From the NCBI GenBank assembly GCA_020057505.1, contig JAGVFQ010000019.1:1-44109 (forward strand): a stretch of DNA of 44,109 bases. The letters are read 5' to 3'. The notes beneath the pieces are model-generated. The model did no database searches, was not told where the DNA came from, and saw nothing but the letters and a program-made list of their open reading frames with translations. Every line of letters starts with the position of its first letter. The first letter of the stretch is position 1. Made by a program: the position numbers and the translations under genes. Positions 15,601 to 25,885 of the stretch are shown one piece after another. This DNA comes from Patescibacteria group bacterium (GTDB lineage Bacteria > Patescibacteriota > Patescibacteriia > JAGVFQ01).

Positions 15601-18540
15601 TTATTTACTGCGGCGATGCCTGCCGGCATAAATTAGATAAAAAATGCAAAATAATAACGTCAACCCCGATATGCCGGCGGAAACATAGAACACCCGCTGA
15701 GGCGTAAATTCTATCACAAGATCAAAATCAATACTACCATCGGAATTTTCTTTATAGCTTTTTATATTCTGAGGATCAATCCACCAAACGTTGCTGTAAA
15801 GATTAACCAAAAAATGCTTATCTTCCGCAATTGGCCGGCGGGAAAAATTTTCGTAGAAAGTCCCGCTGCTTAACCCTTGATTTTGGATCGAACCGGCGAT
15901 TTCACCGTCTCGATAATCTTCTGCATCGGATCTTTCACTGTCGCGGGCATAGACTTTCCAACCATCATGGAATGATTCGTTAAAAACTAAGGGGAAAGAT
16001 TTTTTTGCTCCCTTAATTCTCACGGCGTATTTAACCGCGTTTATTTTTTTAAATTCGATCCGCGGAGAATCAATTTGTTTTTCGTTATTCTCGTGAAGAA
16101 AAATTAAATCCCCGGCGGCTAAAATATTGCTTTTTTCTTGCTCATTCTTAACGCCTAATTTGTGGCCACCGGCCGAAAAAGATATATTCCCGATTAAAGC
16201 ATATTGATTAGAGATTTTAACCTTGTCCGGATCGGATATGCCGAAACATTGATTATCAACGCATAGCTTCAAACCTTGGTTTATATTATTCTTCACAATG
16301 CTATTTTTTCTTATATAAATATCATATGAACCAGATTGAGGAATATTCAACACATATTCATTCAAATCAAGCGCTTTTTTGTAAACTCCCAATTCGCCCA
16401 AATAATATCCCAAGGTTCCCGGATCATACACCCATTGCATTTTTCTATAAATATCTATTAACTCTTTAGGATTATTATAAGGCATAATCCAAATATTTGA
16501 TGAACCGTCCAAAAAGAATTTTTTGGTTGATTCGGCCGGCGTTAAACTGTTATAAAACAAAACATTGCTTTGGGTGTATTGAGGAAAAGACAAAATATCA
16601 GCCAGACGATCAATATCGCCGTCAAAAAAAGAAACGTTTTGCGGAGCATAGATATGCGGAATAAAAGCCTTATCATTAAGTTTATAAACCTGAAAGCCGT
16701 CAAAATCTTTTACTTTAGTGCCCACTCCTTCCAGCATGGCCTTATATTTTTCTTCATAGCCCTTAACCTTCCAAAACCATAAAAAACTGTCTTTGACGCC
16801 TTCGTAATCCGATTCTGTTTTACCCAACAAACCATAATTATAAATTATATAGCGTGTATTCAAAATTCCCAACGCTTTTTTGAATACTTCATAATCTTCA
16901 TTAATAATGGAATTATAGATGGTTCCGGAAAAAGACGGATTAAAAGGATTTAAAAAACTCAAAAGAGAATTAAACTCATTTTTATCAGCTAATGCCTTTA
17001 GAGGGCTGTTGCCGATATAAACTCCTCCCGGATCGGCGCTTTGCACCATAGTCCATGATCCAACGACCAGGGGAAAAGTTATAGCTCTATTATCCTCCCG
17101 CAAATCTTTCATATAACTAATAAGATCCAAATATGATTTTGGGAATTCGACGTTCCAATTTAATTTAGTGTAAATGGGCGAATTATAAGTATAACCGACA
17201 ATAAATGGCAAGGCTTGAATTATCACTATCAAAAAAATAACTATTATAATTGGCGCTGAAATAATTTTCCTTTTTATATTTTTTAACAATATATAAAAAG
17301 CCAACCCAATTCCGACAGAATAAAATAAAACAAAAGTCGGCGGCGTTTTTACAAAAAACCAACGAAGCGATAGGAACCCGGGCACGTGTAAAACCAACCA
17401 ACCGAACAAGACCTCACCCCATTCTCCAATATTGACCGTCTGAAAAAAAGTTAAAATTAGAATCAAAAAAGAAATAATATACAGCCACTTTTTTTCAAAT
17501 TCCAAATTTTTTGATTTCAGGAAAAGGGCCCCAAAAACCATAAAAATCAGAATTAAATTCAAATATGCCGTAAAAAAAATATAGTCAAAATACTTGTTAA
17601 AAGGTCCGCTGATCCAATTAAAAATATTAGCGCTTGGATTACCGCTCAAATGATTGATTAAGTGCTGGCTCAAAGCTATCACCTTAAGAACGCCACCTTT
17701 AACATAATCCTCTTTAACATCGCCGCTAAAAGCGCTGCCGGCGAAGCTATTGCCGCTCAAAATTGAATGGGCATAAGGTATGATAAAAAAAGAATTGAGT
17801 AAAAAAATAAGCAACCCGTAAATAATCAAGTATTTCAAAAATCGGAACTTGTTTGTTTCAATTAACAAAAAATAGAAAAATAACAACAAACCAAATCCTA
17901 TGATAAGGGGTATAAGGAGGGGCGGGTTGAAAAAGGACATGCTCAAAATAAACGAAGCAATCGCTCCATATATCAAAGGAACGACTCTTTTTTGGCTTAA
18001 TGCTCTAAGAAAAAATAGCACTAAGAGTGGATAAAGAATTATAACAAAAAAATAACTGGGCGGGTTAATCCAATAATTATTGGCGATAAGAGGACAAAAT
18101 ACGTAGGCCATACCACCTAAAATCTTGCCTAAAAAACTTTGCCAGCTTTTTTTGTCTTGAATAAATTCTTCAACGATGAAATAAATCGAGGTAAAAGAGA
18201 TGACTAATACCAAACCATAAATAACTCTTTCATGATTCAAAAACGGCAAAATACTTTTAATTAATCCCGCGGCAAAATTGAAAGGCAGATAAAAAAATTG
18301 CGGATTATAAGTTCCAAAACCGCCGGGAAAACCGGAATACCAACTATAGAGAGCAATATTCTTTATCCATTCCCATGGTGCATAAAGATACAACCGCGAA
18401 TCATCGCCGCCGATTTTATAAACGTTTTGCCCAGCCCACAAAAAAGGGAGAATAAACAAAAAAATATTAATCGACGCGAAAACAACCACTTTCCATTGAT
18501 TAATCAAAAAAGTTTTAATCCGAGAGAAAAAAATATTCAT
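15601..18540 (-). CDS. Large multi-pass membrane protein, GT-C-like (paralogue of 22039-24975)
   Basis: 979 aa; FLFILPFLWAGQNVYKIGGDDSRLYLYAPWEW; shared C-terminal extracytoplasmic region. Confidence 0.7.
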   Translation of the reverse strand: MNIFFSRIKTFLINQWKVVVFASINIFLFILPFLWAGQNVYKIGGDDSRLYLYAPWEWIKNIALYSWYSGFPGGFGTYNPQFFYLPFNFAAGLIKSILPFLNHERVIYGLVLVISFTSIYFIVEEFIQDKKSWQSFLGKILGGMAYVFCPLIANNYWINPPSYFFVIILYPLLVLFFLRALSQKRVVPLIYGAIASFILSMSFFNPPLLIPLIIGFGLLLFFYFLLIETNKFRFLKYLIIYGLLIFLLNSFFIIPYAHSILSGNSFAGSAFSGDVKEDYVKGGVLKVIALSQHLINHLSGNPSANIFNWISGPFNKYFDYIFFTAYLNLILIFMVFGALFLKSKNLEFEKKWLYIISFLILILTFFQTVNIGEWGEVLFGWLVLHVPGFLSLRWFFVKTPPTFVLFYSVGIGLAFYILLKNIKRKIISAPIIIVIFLIVIIQALPFIVGYTYNSPIYTKLNWNVEFPKSYLDLISYMKDLREDNRAITFPLVVGSWTMVQSADPGGVYIGNSPLKALADKNEFNSLLSFLNPFNPSFSGTIYNSIINEDYEVFKKALGILNTRYIIYNYGLLGKTESDYEGVKDSFLWFWKVKGYEEKYKAMLEGVGTKVKDFDGFQVYKLNDKAFIPHIYAPQNVSFFDGDIDRLADILSFPQYTQSNVLFYNSLTPAESTKKFFLDGSSNIWIMPYNNPKELIDIYRKMQWVYDPGTLGYYLGELGVYKKALDLNEYVLNIPQSGSYDIYIRKNSIVKNNINQGLKLCVDNQCFGISDPDKVKISNQYALIGNISFSAGGHKLGVKNEQEKSNILAAGDLIFLHENNEKQIDSPRIEFKKINAVKYAVRIKGAKKSFPLVFNESFHDGWKVYARDSERSDAEDYRDGEIAGSIQNQGLSSGTFYENFSRRPIAEDKHFLVNLYSNVWWIDPQNIKSYKENSDGSIDFDLVIEFTPQRVFYVSAGISGLTLLFCIFYLIYAGRHRRSK

Positions 18541-19139
18541 TTGGTCCTATTTAACCTTTTAAATTGAATTTTATCTCGCGAATAATAGACGATCTGAAGA
18601 AGAGTGCCTAAAAATAAAAAATAATAGCCGTAAGTCGCGTAAATATCAACTTCGGAAATTTTTAATTTCAAAAGTAAAATAGGAGAAATAAAAATAAAAA
18701 TCAGCCCAAAGCCCAAAAATATTTTACTGCTCCATCTGAAAAATGCGCAAATTAAAAATAAAGTTACGAAAAATGCCGCTTTAAATTGCCAAAAATAATC
18801 TATAAAATAAAAAATAAAAATCAAGAACAAAACTAGAAAGGGGTGGTCGGCCAAATCGTTAACGGGTTTAATTAAAAAATTATAAAAAGACTTTATCGCG
18901 CTAAAAATTTTATTAGAATCTATTTTAATCAAAGAAAATAAATTAGAAATATATCCAAAGATTAGTAATAATTGCTTTTGGCCAAAAAACAAAATCGCCA
19001 GAATCAAAATCACAAAAAATGCCGCTTTAAATTGCCAAAAATAATCTATAAAATAAAAAACTAAAACCAACACCAAAATTTTAAACGGATGATCAACTAA
19101 AACATCAATAATCTTTCTTATATTAAATGGCATAATCAA
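18537..19139 (-). CDS. Membrane protein with internal duplication
   Basis: 200 aa; FYFIDYFWQFKAAFFV occurs twice. Confidence 0.7.
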   Translation of the reverse strand: MIMPFNIRKIIDVLVDHPFKILVLVLVFYFIDYFWQFKAAFFVILILAILFFGQKQLLLIFGYISNLFSLIKIDSNKIFSAIKSFYNFLIKPVNDLADHPFLVLFLIFIFYFIDYFWQFKAAFFVTLFLICAFFRWSSKIFLGFGLIFIFISPILLLKLKISEVDIYATYGYYFLFLGTLLQIVYYSRDKIQFKRLNRTK

Positions 19140-19156
19140 TTGGATTTAAATTTGAA

Positions 19157-19714
19157 TTATTTTTTAATAATACTATTTTTCAAATCAACGAATGTTTTTT
19201 TAATTTTAAGCAATCCTAATTTAAATTGGCCTATATCATTGCCCAGCTTAACTTCAAAAATCGCCAAAATCGGCGGAGCATAGCTGGAAGCTATTTCCAA
19301 TTTATAATCGCTGAAATAGTTTTGATTGTTAAACTTGAATGTTTGCCAATTACTCATTGCATCTTGATTCTCGCCTTCATAAAGAAGCCGCCAATCTTTG
19401 CCGTCGTTGCTCGCCAATAATTTGAAATTTTTAGGAGCATATGCCACATAACCCTTGGATGAAAGATAATCGACTAATCTAGGCTGGCTATAGTGAATCT
19501 GGAGCCACTCCCCGTCTGAAGATTGACTTGAACTCTGCCAATAAGTAGTTTCATCTCCATCAAAAGCTTTTTCACCGACGAAATCAGCGCTCCAGTTGGA
19601 AGAGGCGGTAACAAAGTCCGCGCCCATAGGCCTGGATTTGGCTAAATAAATACGGAAAGCTATGGCCGTGACAATGATTACAAAAATTAAAAAATTAATG
19701 ATTTTTTTGGGCAT
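19157..19714 (-). CDS. Membrane-anchored F5/8 type C (discoidin)-like protein
   Basis: ASSNWSADFVGEKAFDGDETTYWQSS...GEWLQIHYSQPRLV...NFKLLASNDGKDWRLLYEGENQ. Confidence 0.8.
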   Translation of the reverse strand: MPKKIINFLIFVIIVTAIAFRIYLAKSRPMGADFVTASSNWSADFVGEKAFDGDETTYWQSSSQSSDGEWLQIHYSQPRLVDYLSSKGYVAYAPKNFKLLASNDGKDWRLLYEGENQDAMSNWQTFKFNNQNYFSDYKLEIASSYAPPILAIFEVKLGNDIGQFKLGLLKIKKTFVDLKNSIIKK

Positions 19715-19742
19715 AGTTTTTGTAATTTATTGAATTATATCA

Positions 19743-22064
19743 TTAATCTCTTAATTTGCTAAAAATCAATTCAAGGCTCTCTTTATTGCTAAAATTTTTC
19801 ACTCGGTACGTGCCACCTAAAGTTTTCGGCGCTTCATACCAATTATCATCCAATACCGCCCAGCCAAAATCTAATAAATAAATATGGCCGTCGGCGCCGA
19901 TAAATAAATTATCCGGCCTGATGTCTCGATGAAAAATTTTATTTTTTTGCAATGACTTCAAAATTTTTTTAAATTCTTCTCTATATTTTTGCCGAGAACA
20001 AAACAAATCAAATGGCTTCCCTTGAAGCTTCGTCATAATCAGATAATCTTTTGCTAATTCAATAGGAATGGGAGTAATCCCCTCTCTTTCAATTTTCTTT
20101 AAAGCCAAAAATTCTCTTTGGGGATCATAACCATAAATATTGCCTCGAGATTTTTTAATGAACCGATCAGATGCTTCTATTCGCGATTGGAATCCTGCAT
20201 TAATTTTTTTAAAATCGCCGAAAATTTTCAAACATCGCCAAATAGTCCTATTTCCCCAGCCTTGGCTCTGCCCGATAGGATGAACAATAGGACTAAATTT
20301 TTCCAATAATAATTTGACTTCCTTGTTATTTCTTACATTTTCCAGGCCTGCCAAACCGTCGCCTCGAGACATTAATTCTACATAAACAGCTGGATTTTCA
20401 AAAATCTTCTGCCAAATTAAAAGAGCGTCCGAACTATCCTTATTTATCCAGGGTAAAATTGCTAGAGCCAAAACTACATCAAATTTTCCCAATCTGTCCA
20501 AAAGCTCTGGAGTAATTTTATCACAAATAAAATCCACGTTTTTTATTTTATATTTTTTGGCCAATTCTCTGGCTTTATTAATTGCTATTTGATCGTGATC
20601 AATTCCTACAACTTCCTTGGCGTACAGGGCGATATTCAAAGAAAAGAAACCGACATTGCAACCCAGATCCAAAATTCTTTTCCCGCGGAAATCCTCATTT
20701 AATAAAAGTAAATCCAGTCTTTCTTTTGAGCCTTCACGACAAGAACGAAATTGGTTGCCCTCATCAAAGGGTAGCTCATGATAAAAAAATGACTTTCTGG
20801 TGCTCGAACCGGGATAAAATTTTTCTTGATATATAGCTTTTTTATTCTTTAAAAAATCGTTATATATTTTTTTAAACCGCCAAATCAAAAGTGATGGGTT
20901 TTTAAAATAAAAAACAAAAACTCTCGACACAAACAACAATCTTATTTTAAAATTCAAAACATTATTTAAATCGTTGAATAAACAATTTTCTGAAATGGCG
21001 GAAAATTTCTTTTTACCCAAAATAAAATAATCAAAAACTATGCTTCGTCTATAAAGAGACGGATATGACGAATTCCCGCCATCTTTAATCTTCCGTGAAT
21101 TTATTTCCTGACGTTTTTTATAAATCGCAGGTAAGCAAATCAGAACACTCGCATCCGCCCTCACTACAGCCAACCAATTTAAATTGAAAGGGTGCTGAAT
21201 TAAATAATAGAAAAAAGCCACAAAATCCAAAAGCAATCTAACGGGCAGATATCTAATTAAATCTTTAATGCAATAATTTTTAATAATAACAATAAGCCCA
21301 TTGCGGTGCAGATAAAATGTTTTTTTATAGCTCTGGCTCATTTTCATCGTTCCCATGCCATGGTGATAGACGATTGAATCGGGGATGGAGACCAAACGAT
21401 AACCGGCTCGCTTTAAGCGCCAACACAAATCCACCTCCTCGCTATACATAAAAAAAGCTTCATCAAAATAACCCACTTTATCCAACGCTTCCTTTTTAGT
21501 AACCATAGCCGTTCCGGAACACCAGGTTAAATCAATTATATTATCATATTGCCCATCATCTTTCTCGAGAGTATAAAAAATTCTGCCGCGAGTAAAAGGA
21601 TAGCCATAGACATCCATAAATCCGCCGGCCGCTCCAGCGTATTCAAAATAATCTTTTCTCATAATATCTTTAATTTTGGGCTGGCAGGCACCCACGTCCG
21701 GGTGCTTTTCCATGAAATCAATAATCGGCTGCAACCAATATTTTCCCACCTCAGTATCATTATTTAAAAATACGACATAACCCTCCTTTATTTTACCCAA
21801 TGCCAAATTGCATCCCGCGCCAAAACCCAAATTTTTTTCCGATCTCGTAAATTCTATCTTGGGATTGTCTTGGTGCCGATTAAAAAAATATTCATAAACA
21901 TCCGCGCGCGAACCGTTATCCACCAAAAAAAATTTTATACTATCATAACCGCCGGCAAGCAAAGACGCCAGGCATTTTTCCGTAAAATCATAACGGTTAA
22001 GGGTAACAATTATAATATTTACCAGTGGCTGATTGATATTAAGATTTATTTTTCCTAATAACAT
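19743..22064 (-). CDS. GT2 glycosyltransferase - SAM methyltransferase - protein-kinase-fold fusion (WbdD-like C-terminal half)
   Basis: 773 aa; GT2 (VNIIIVTLNRYDFTEKCLASL), MTase (ILDLGCNVGFFSLNIA), kinase (FHRDIRPDNLFIGADGHIYLLDFGWAV). Confidence 0.88.
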   Translation of the reverse strand: MLLGKINLNINQPLVNIIIVTLNRYDFTEKCLASLLAGGYDSIKFFLVDNGSRADVYEYFFNRHQDNPKIEFTRSEKNLGFGAGCNLALGKIKEGYVVFLNNDTEVGKYWLQPIIDFMEKHPDVGACQPKIKDIMRKDYFEYAGAAGGFMDVYGYPFTRGRIFYTLEKDDGQYDNIIDLTWCSGTAMVTKKEALDKVGYFDEAFFMYSEEVDLCWRLKRAGYRLVSIPDSIVYHHGMGTMKMSQSYKKTFYLHRNGLIVIIKNYCIKDLIRYLPVRLLLDFVAFFYYLIQHPFNLNWLAVVRADASVLICLPAIYKKRQEINSRKIKDGGNSSYPSLYRRSIVFDYFILGKKKFSAISENCLFNDLNNVLNFKIRLLFVSRVFVFYFKNPSLLIWRFKKIYNDFLKNKKAIYQEKFYPGSSTRKSFFYHELPFDEGNQFRSCREGSKERLDLLLLNEDFRGKRILDLGCNVGFFSLNIALYAKEVVGIDHDQIAINKARELAKKYKIKNVDFICDKITPELLDRLGKFDVVLALAILPWINKDSSDALLIWQKIFENPAVYVELMSRGDGLAGLENVRNNKEVKLLLEKFSPIVHPIGQSQGWGNRTIWRCLKIFGDFKKINAGFQSRIEASDRFIKKSRGNIYGYDPQREFLALKKIEREGITPIPIELAKDYLIMTKLQGKPFDLFCSRQKYREEFKKILKSLQKNKIFHRDIRPDNLFIGADGHIYLLDFGWAVLDDNWYEAPKTLGGTYRVKNFSNKESLELIFSKLRD

Positions 22065-24975
22065 AATGCATCAAGTAGATTAAACAGCCGATCAAACCAA
22101 AAATAGAAATAGCGAAAGCCGGAATGGCTATTCTCTGGGGATAAAATTCAATGATTAAATCCAAATTATAATCGCTATCTGAATTTTTGTTTCCCAATTT
22201 GGAGGGGTCAATGCGCCAAGCGTTGGAAAAAGTATTTACCAAATAATGTTCATTCTCGGCGACGGGATTCTTGAGATATATTTCGTAGAACTTTCCGCTG
22301 GCCAACCCCTGATTCTGGATGGAATTTTGAATTTCAATATCTTTATAATCTTTGCTTGATTCATCAACTAGTTGTTCCAAATTCTTATATAGCTTCCATT
22401 GTTGATTGAAAAGTTCATTGAATACTAAGAGAAAAGGCTCTTGAGTATTTTTAGCGAGTACCCTGTATTTCACCGGACTGATTTTTTTAAATTCAATTTG
22501 AGGAGTATTTTCAATTTTTTCTTTTCCCGCCATTTCCAAAATAATATCCCCATTTTCCAACGTATTTATTTCTTCCTTGCCCGAAATGATGTTAATTTTA
22601 TAAGCTCGCTCTTCAAGAGATAAACTTCCGGCATAAAAATAATTATTTCCCGCTTCTGATCGTTCCTTTTTCAGACATATTGCGCTGAAACATAATTTTA
22701 AATTTTTACTATAATAATCCGCCAAAGAACTGTCCTTTTTGATTAAAATTTTATAGCTGCCTTTTTGGGGAATATTTAATTCAAAATCAGGCAAAGATAA
22801 TTGCTTCTTTAATTTCCGCGCCTCATCTAATAACAATCCGTGATTAACAGGATCATTGAAAAAATATAGTTGCTTATAAATTTCATCAATTTCTTTTAAG
22901 GAATTATAGGGAATAATAAAAATTTTATCAGCTAAAGAAGAAATAATTTTCCGCTTGTCTTCGCTGTCTATTTGCCGATCGTAGAATAGAATATCTGATT
23001 TTTTATAATCTTTGAGATTCATAATCCGACCAATTAAATCCAGATCACCGGAAAAATAGACAATATCGTTTGAAGGATAAATATGGGGCAAATAATTTTC
23101 GTCTTTAATTTTGTAAATATGAAAGTCGCCGAAGCTTTTATCTTCCTCGGCAATGGAATCCAATATCTTTTTAAATTTAGCCTGATCTTCTGGCGTACTG
23201 CCGAACCAAATAAAACTTTGCTTGATTTGATCCATGTCTTCATAATTTGCTTTAATTAAACCCTCATTGTAGTGAATATAACGGATATTCAAAAGGCCGA
23301 GCATCTTTTTCAAAAAAACCATGTCATTATTCTTAATGGCATCCATTAAAATATTCGGAAAAGGAGTGAAATAGGGCTGGAGCAAGCCCATAAAAGAAGA
23401 AAATTCCGTCTTACCCGCGAGAGCCGGCATGATTGGCCCGCCGATATAAACGCCCTTTTCGTCGGCGCTTGGCACCATCGACCAAGAACCAAAAATCAGA
23501 GGAAATGATAAAACTTTATTATCTTGATTCAAACCCTTCAAATAATTGAGCATCTCAAGATAAGCCGGAGGCAACTGGACATTATAAGCCGCTAAACCCG
23601 AACGAGAATTAATCGGCAGATTATAATGTCGGCCCAAAACAAAAGGCGCGGCGAAACCGCCGATGACAAAAATAATCGATAAAATAACAATGATTTTCAA
23701 AAATCTATTTTTAAAATTATTTAAAAATAAATAAAAAGCTAAACCGAACCCCAAGGAAAAATATATGGCATATACCAAAATAGCTTTATAATAAAAATTT
23801 CTTATGAGCGTAAAACCGGGAATATTAGTCATCAGCCAGATCATCAATCTCGTTCCCCAATCGTCGATATTTACAGTTAACAAAAACAAAGAGAACAAAA
23901 TCACTGGGGCAATCACTACTAATGCCCTATATTCTTTTGTTAAAGTTTTTTTAGTAAAAAAAAGCACTGAAGCAATGAAAACAAAAAGAAAAAGAGTAAA
24001 ATGGCTTTTATAAAATATAAAATCATACCAACCAGCTGTTTGGCTATTTCCCAAATTAATAAAAATATCATGGGAAATTGATGACATATTAGTTAGTAAG
24101 CTTTCTTGACCAGCCAAAATGGAAATAACAGTTTTCAAACCAGAACTCGATGATAAGTTGGACGCCAATTCCGACATGACATTACCAAAAAACATTGAAT
24201 GTATATAGGGAATGAGATAAAAAGAACTTAAAACTAAAATCAAAAATAAATAAAACAACAAATATTTTATGAATCGCCACTTGTCTTCTTCGATAACCAA
24301 TAAATACAATCCGAAAAAAATACTGCTGCAAATTACAAATGTAAAAATCAGCGGCGGATGAAAAATAGAAATGCTGAAGATAACAGCCACAAAGGCGCCA
24401 AGAATCAAGGGATAAATTTTTTTAATATTCAAAGCCTTGAAAAAAAGATAAAGAAGCAAAGGAAGGGCCGCGATATCGTAAAAATAACTGACTGGATTGG
24501 GCCAAAAATTAGTATAAAGTGCAGGAAGGAAAACATACAAAAGTCCGCCAATTATGCCGGCATAAAAACAGTATTTATTTTTTTTCTCTTCTATAAGCTC
24601 GGTAATCAATAAATACATTCCGCTGAAAGTAATTGCTGAAATCAGACCATAAACAATCCTTTCATGATTTAAAAAGAAAAAAACATCTTTGATAACTCCC
24701 ACGATTATATTAAAAGGAATATTATAAAAATGGGGATAATAATTGCCAAAATTATACATCTCCGTAAACCAAGTATATTTGGCGACATTCTCGAGCCATT
24801 GCCAGGGAGCGAAGAGGTAAAGGCGCGTGTCATCGCCGCCGATTTTATAAACGTTTTGACCGGCCCAAAAAAATGGCAGAATAAACAAAAAAATATTTAT
24901 CGCCCAAAATAATATCTTCTCTGTTTTGAGAAAATTAATTAGCTTAATAAATTTCTTGAACCAAGCAAATCGCAT
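22039..24975 (-). CDS. Large multi-pass membrane protein, GT-C-like (paralogue of 15601-18540)
   Basis: 978 aa; FLFILPFFWAGQNVYKIGGDDTRLYLFAPWQWLENVAKYTWF. Confidence 0.7.
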   Translation of the reverse strand: MRFAWFKKFIKLINFLKTEKILFWAINIFLFILPFFWAGQNVYKIGGDDTRLYLFAPWQWLENVAKYTWFTEMYNFGNYYPHFYNIPFNIIVGVIKDVFFFLNHERIVYGLISAITFSGMYLLITELIEEKKNKYCFYAGIIGGLLYVFLPALYTNFWPNPVSYFYDIAALPLLLYLFFKALNIKKIYPLILGAFVAVIFSISIFHPPLIFTFVICSSIFFGLYLLVIEEDKWRFIKYLLFYLFLILVLSSFYLIPYIHSMFFGNVMSELASNLSSSSGLKTVISILAGQESLLTNMSSISHDIFINLGNSQTAGWYDFIFYKSHFTLFLFVFIASVLFFTKKTLTKEYRALVVIAPVILFSLFLLTVNIDDWGTRLMIWLMTNIPGFTLIRNFYYKAILVYAIYFSLGFGLAFYLFLNNFKNRFLKIIVILSIIFVIGGFAAPFVLGRHYNLPINSRSGLAAYNVQLPPAYLEMLNYLKGLNQDNKVLSFPLIFGSWSMVPSADEKGVYIGGPIMPALAGKTEFSSFMGLLQPYFTPFPNILMDAIKNNDMVFLKKMLGLLNIRYIHYNEGLIKANYEDMDQIKQSFIWFGSTPEDQAKFKKILDSIAEEDKSFGDFHIYKIKDENYLPHIYPSNDIVYFSGDLDLIGRIMNLKDYKKSDILFYDRQIDSEDKRKIISSLADKIFIIPYNSLKEIDEIYKQLYFFNDPVNHGLLLDEARKLKKQLSLPDFELNIPQKGSYKILIKKDSSLADYYSKNLKLCFSAICLKKERSEAGNNYFYAGSLSLEERAYKINIISGKEEINTLENGDIILEMAGKEKIENTPQIEFKKISPVKYRVLAKNTQEPFLLVFNELFNQQWKLYKNLEQLVDESSKDYKDIEIQNSIQNQGLASGKFYEIYLKNPVAENEHYLVNTFSNAWRIDPSKLGNKNSDSDYNLDLIIEFYPQRIAIPAFAISIFGLIGCLIYLMHYVIRKNKS

Positions 24976-24982
24976 ATTAAAA

Positions 24983-25879
24983 TTATTTCGAACCGATGAT
25001 TATAAATGAATCGCCGAGATGAATTATATTTAACATTTTATCGATCACTAAAAATAATGGAGTAAATATCTTTTTTTGGAAAAAAGGCGGTAATCCTGAC
25101 TGTATTATACCGACGGAATAAGAGTTCATCTCAATATCTTTGAAGCCGCATCGAAGCAAATATTGCTTAAGAGTTTTCGGCGAAAAATGGAATAAATGTT
25201 TGGGCACATCTAGTTTATTCCTAAATAGTCTCAATGCCAAGCCCGAAAAATTAGGCACGCTGATTATTATCGATCCGCCTGGCTTTAAAACTCGATAGGC
25301 TTCTAAAATTGTTCCTCCCGGATTATAAGTATGCTCCAGACTATGTGATAATCTAACCATGCCGAAATAGTTTGAATCGTATTTCGCTTCTTCAATAGTT
25401 CCCGCAAAAACATTGAGTCCGAGACTTGTGGCAAATTTAGCAGCCACTGCGTCCGGCTCGACGCCCGCCACTTCCCAGCCCAGAGATTTGGCACTGGAAA
25501 GAAAAAAACCGTCGCCCGATCCCACGTCTAAAATTTTCCCGATATTAAATATTTTTTTAAACGGCCCAAAACGATCTTGAAAGAAAAAAAGCAATAATTT
25601 TTCTTTGAAACTTATTTTTTTATCCCGGCCGTAATAATATTTGAAAAATATCCGCCTAACAAATTGCTGGAAAGATAAAATTACATCTTGAGGAGGCGCG
25701 GCAAGCTCCTTAAAAGAATAATAATCGCGGGAATAATATTTTTTTAATTCTTCGGGATTGGGCTCGGGCGAGGTGAATACCAAACCGCAATTTTTACATT
25801 CGAGCAATTTAAAATCACCGCCCTTAATTTGAAATAACGGTTGAAAATGATTCTCGCCGCAAAAAACACATTTATCCAT
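24983..25879 (-). CDS. Class I SAM methyltransferase with N-terminal Cys motif
   Basis: CVFCGENHFQPLFQI...CKNCGLVFTSPEP; ILDVGSGDGFFLSSAKSLGW. Confidence 0.85.
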   Translation of the reverse strand: MDKCVFCGENHFQPLFQIKGGDFKLLECKNCGLVFTSPEPNPEELKKYYSRDYYSFKELAAPPQDVILSFQQFVRRIFFKYYYGRDKKISFKEKLLLFFFQDRFGPFKKIFNIGKILDVGSGDGFFLSSAKSLGWEVAGVEPDAVAAKFATSLGLNVFAGTIEEAKYDSNYFGMVRLSHSLEHTYNPGGTILEAYRVLKPGGSIIISVPNFSGLALRLFRNKLDVPKHLFHFSPKTLKQYLLRCGFKDIEMNSYSVGIIQSGLPPFFQKKIFTPLFLVIDKMLNIIHLGDSFIIIGSK

Positions 25880-25885
25880 ACAAAA

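Noticed and set aside
22039-22064. Overlap between the triple-fusion start and the downstream paralogue stop as a frameshift
   Set aside because: Simple short same-strand gene overlap (26 nt), common in compact operons.
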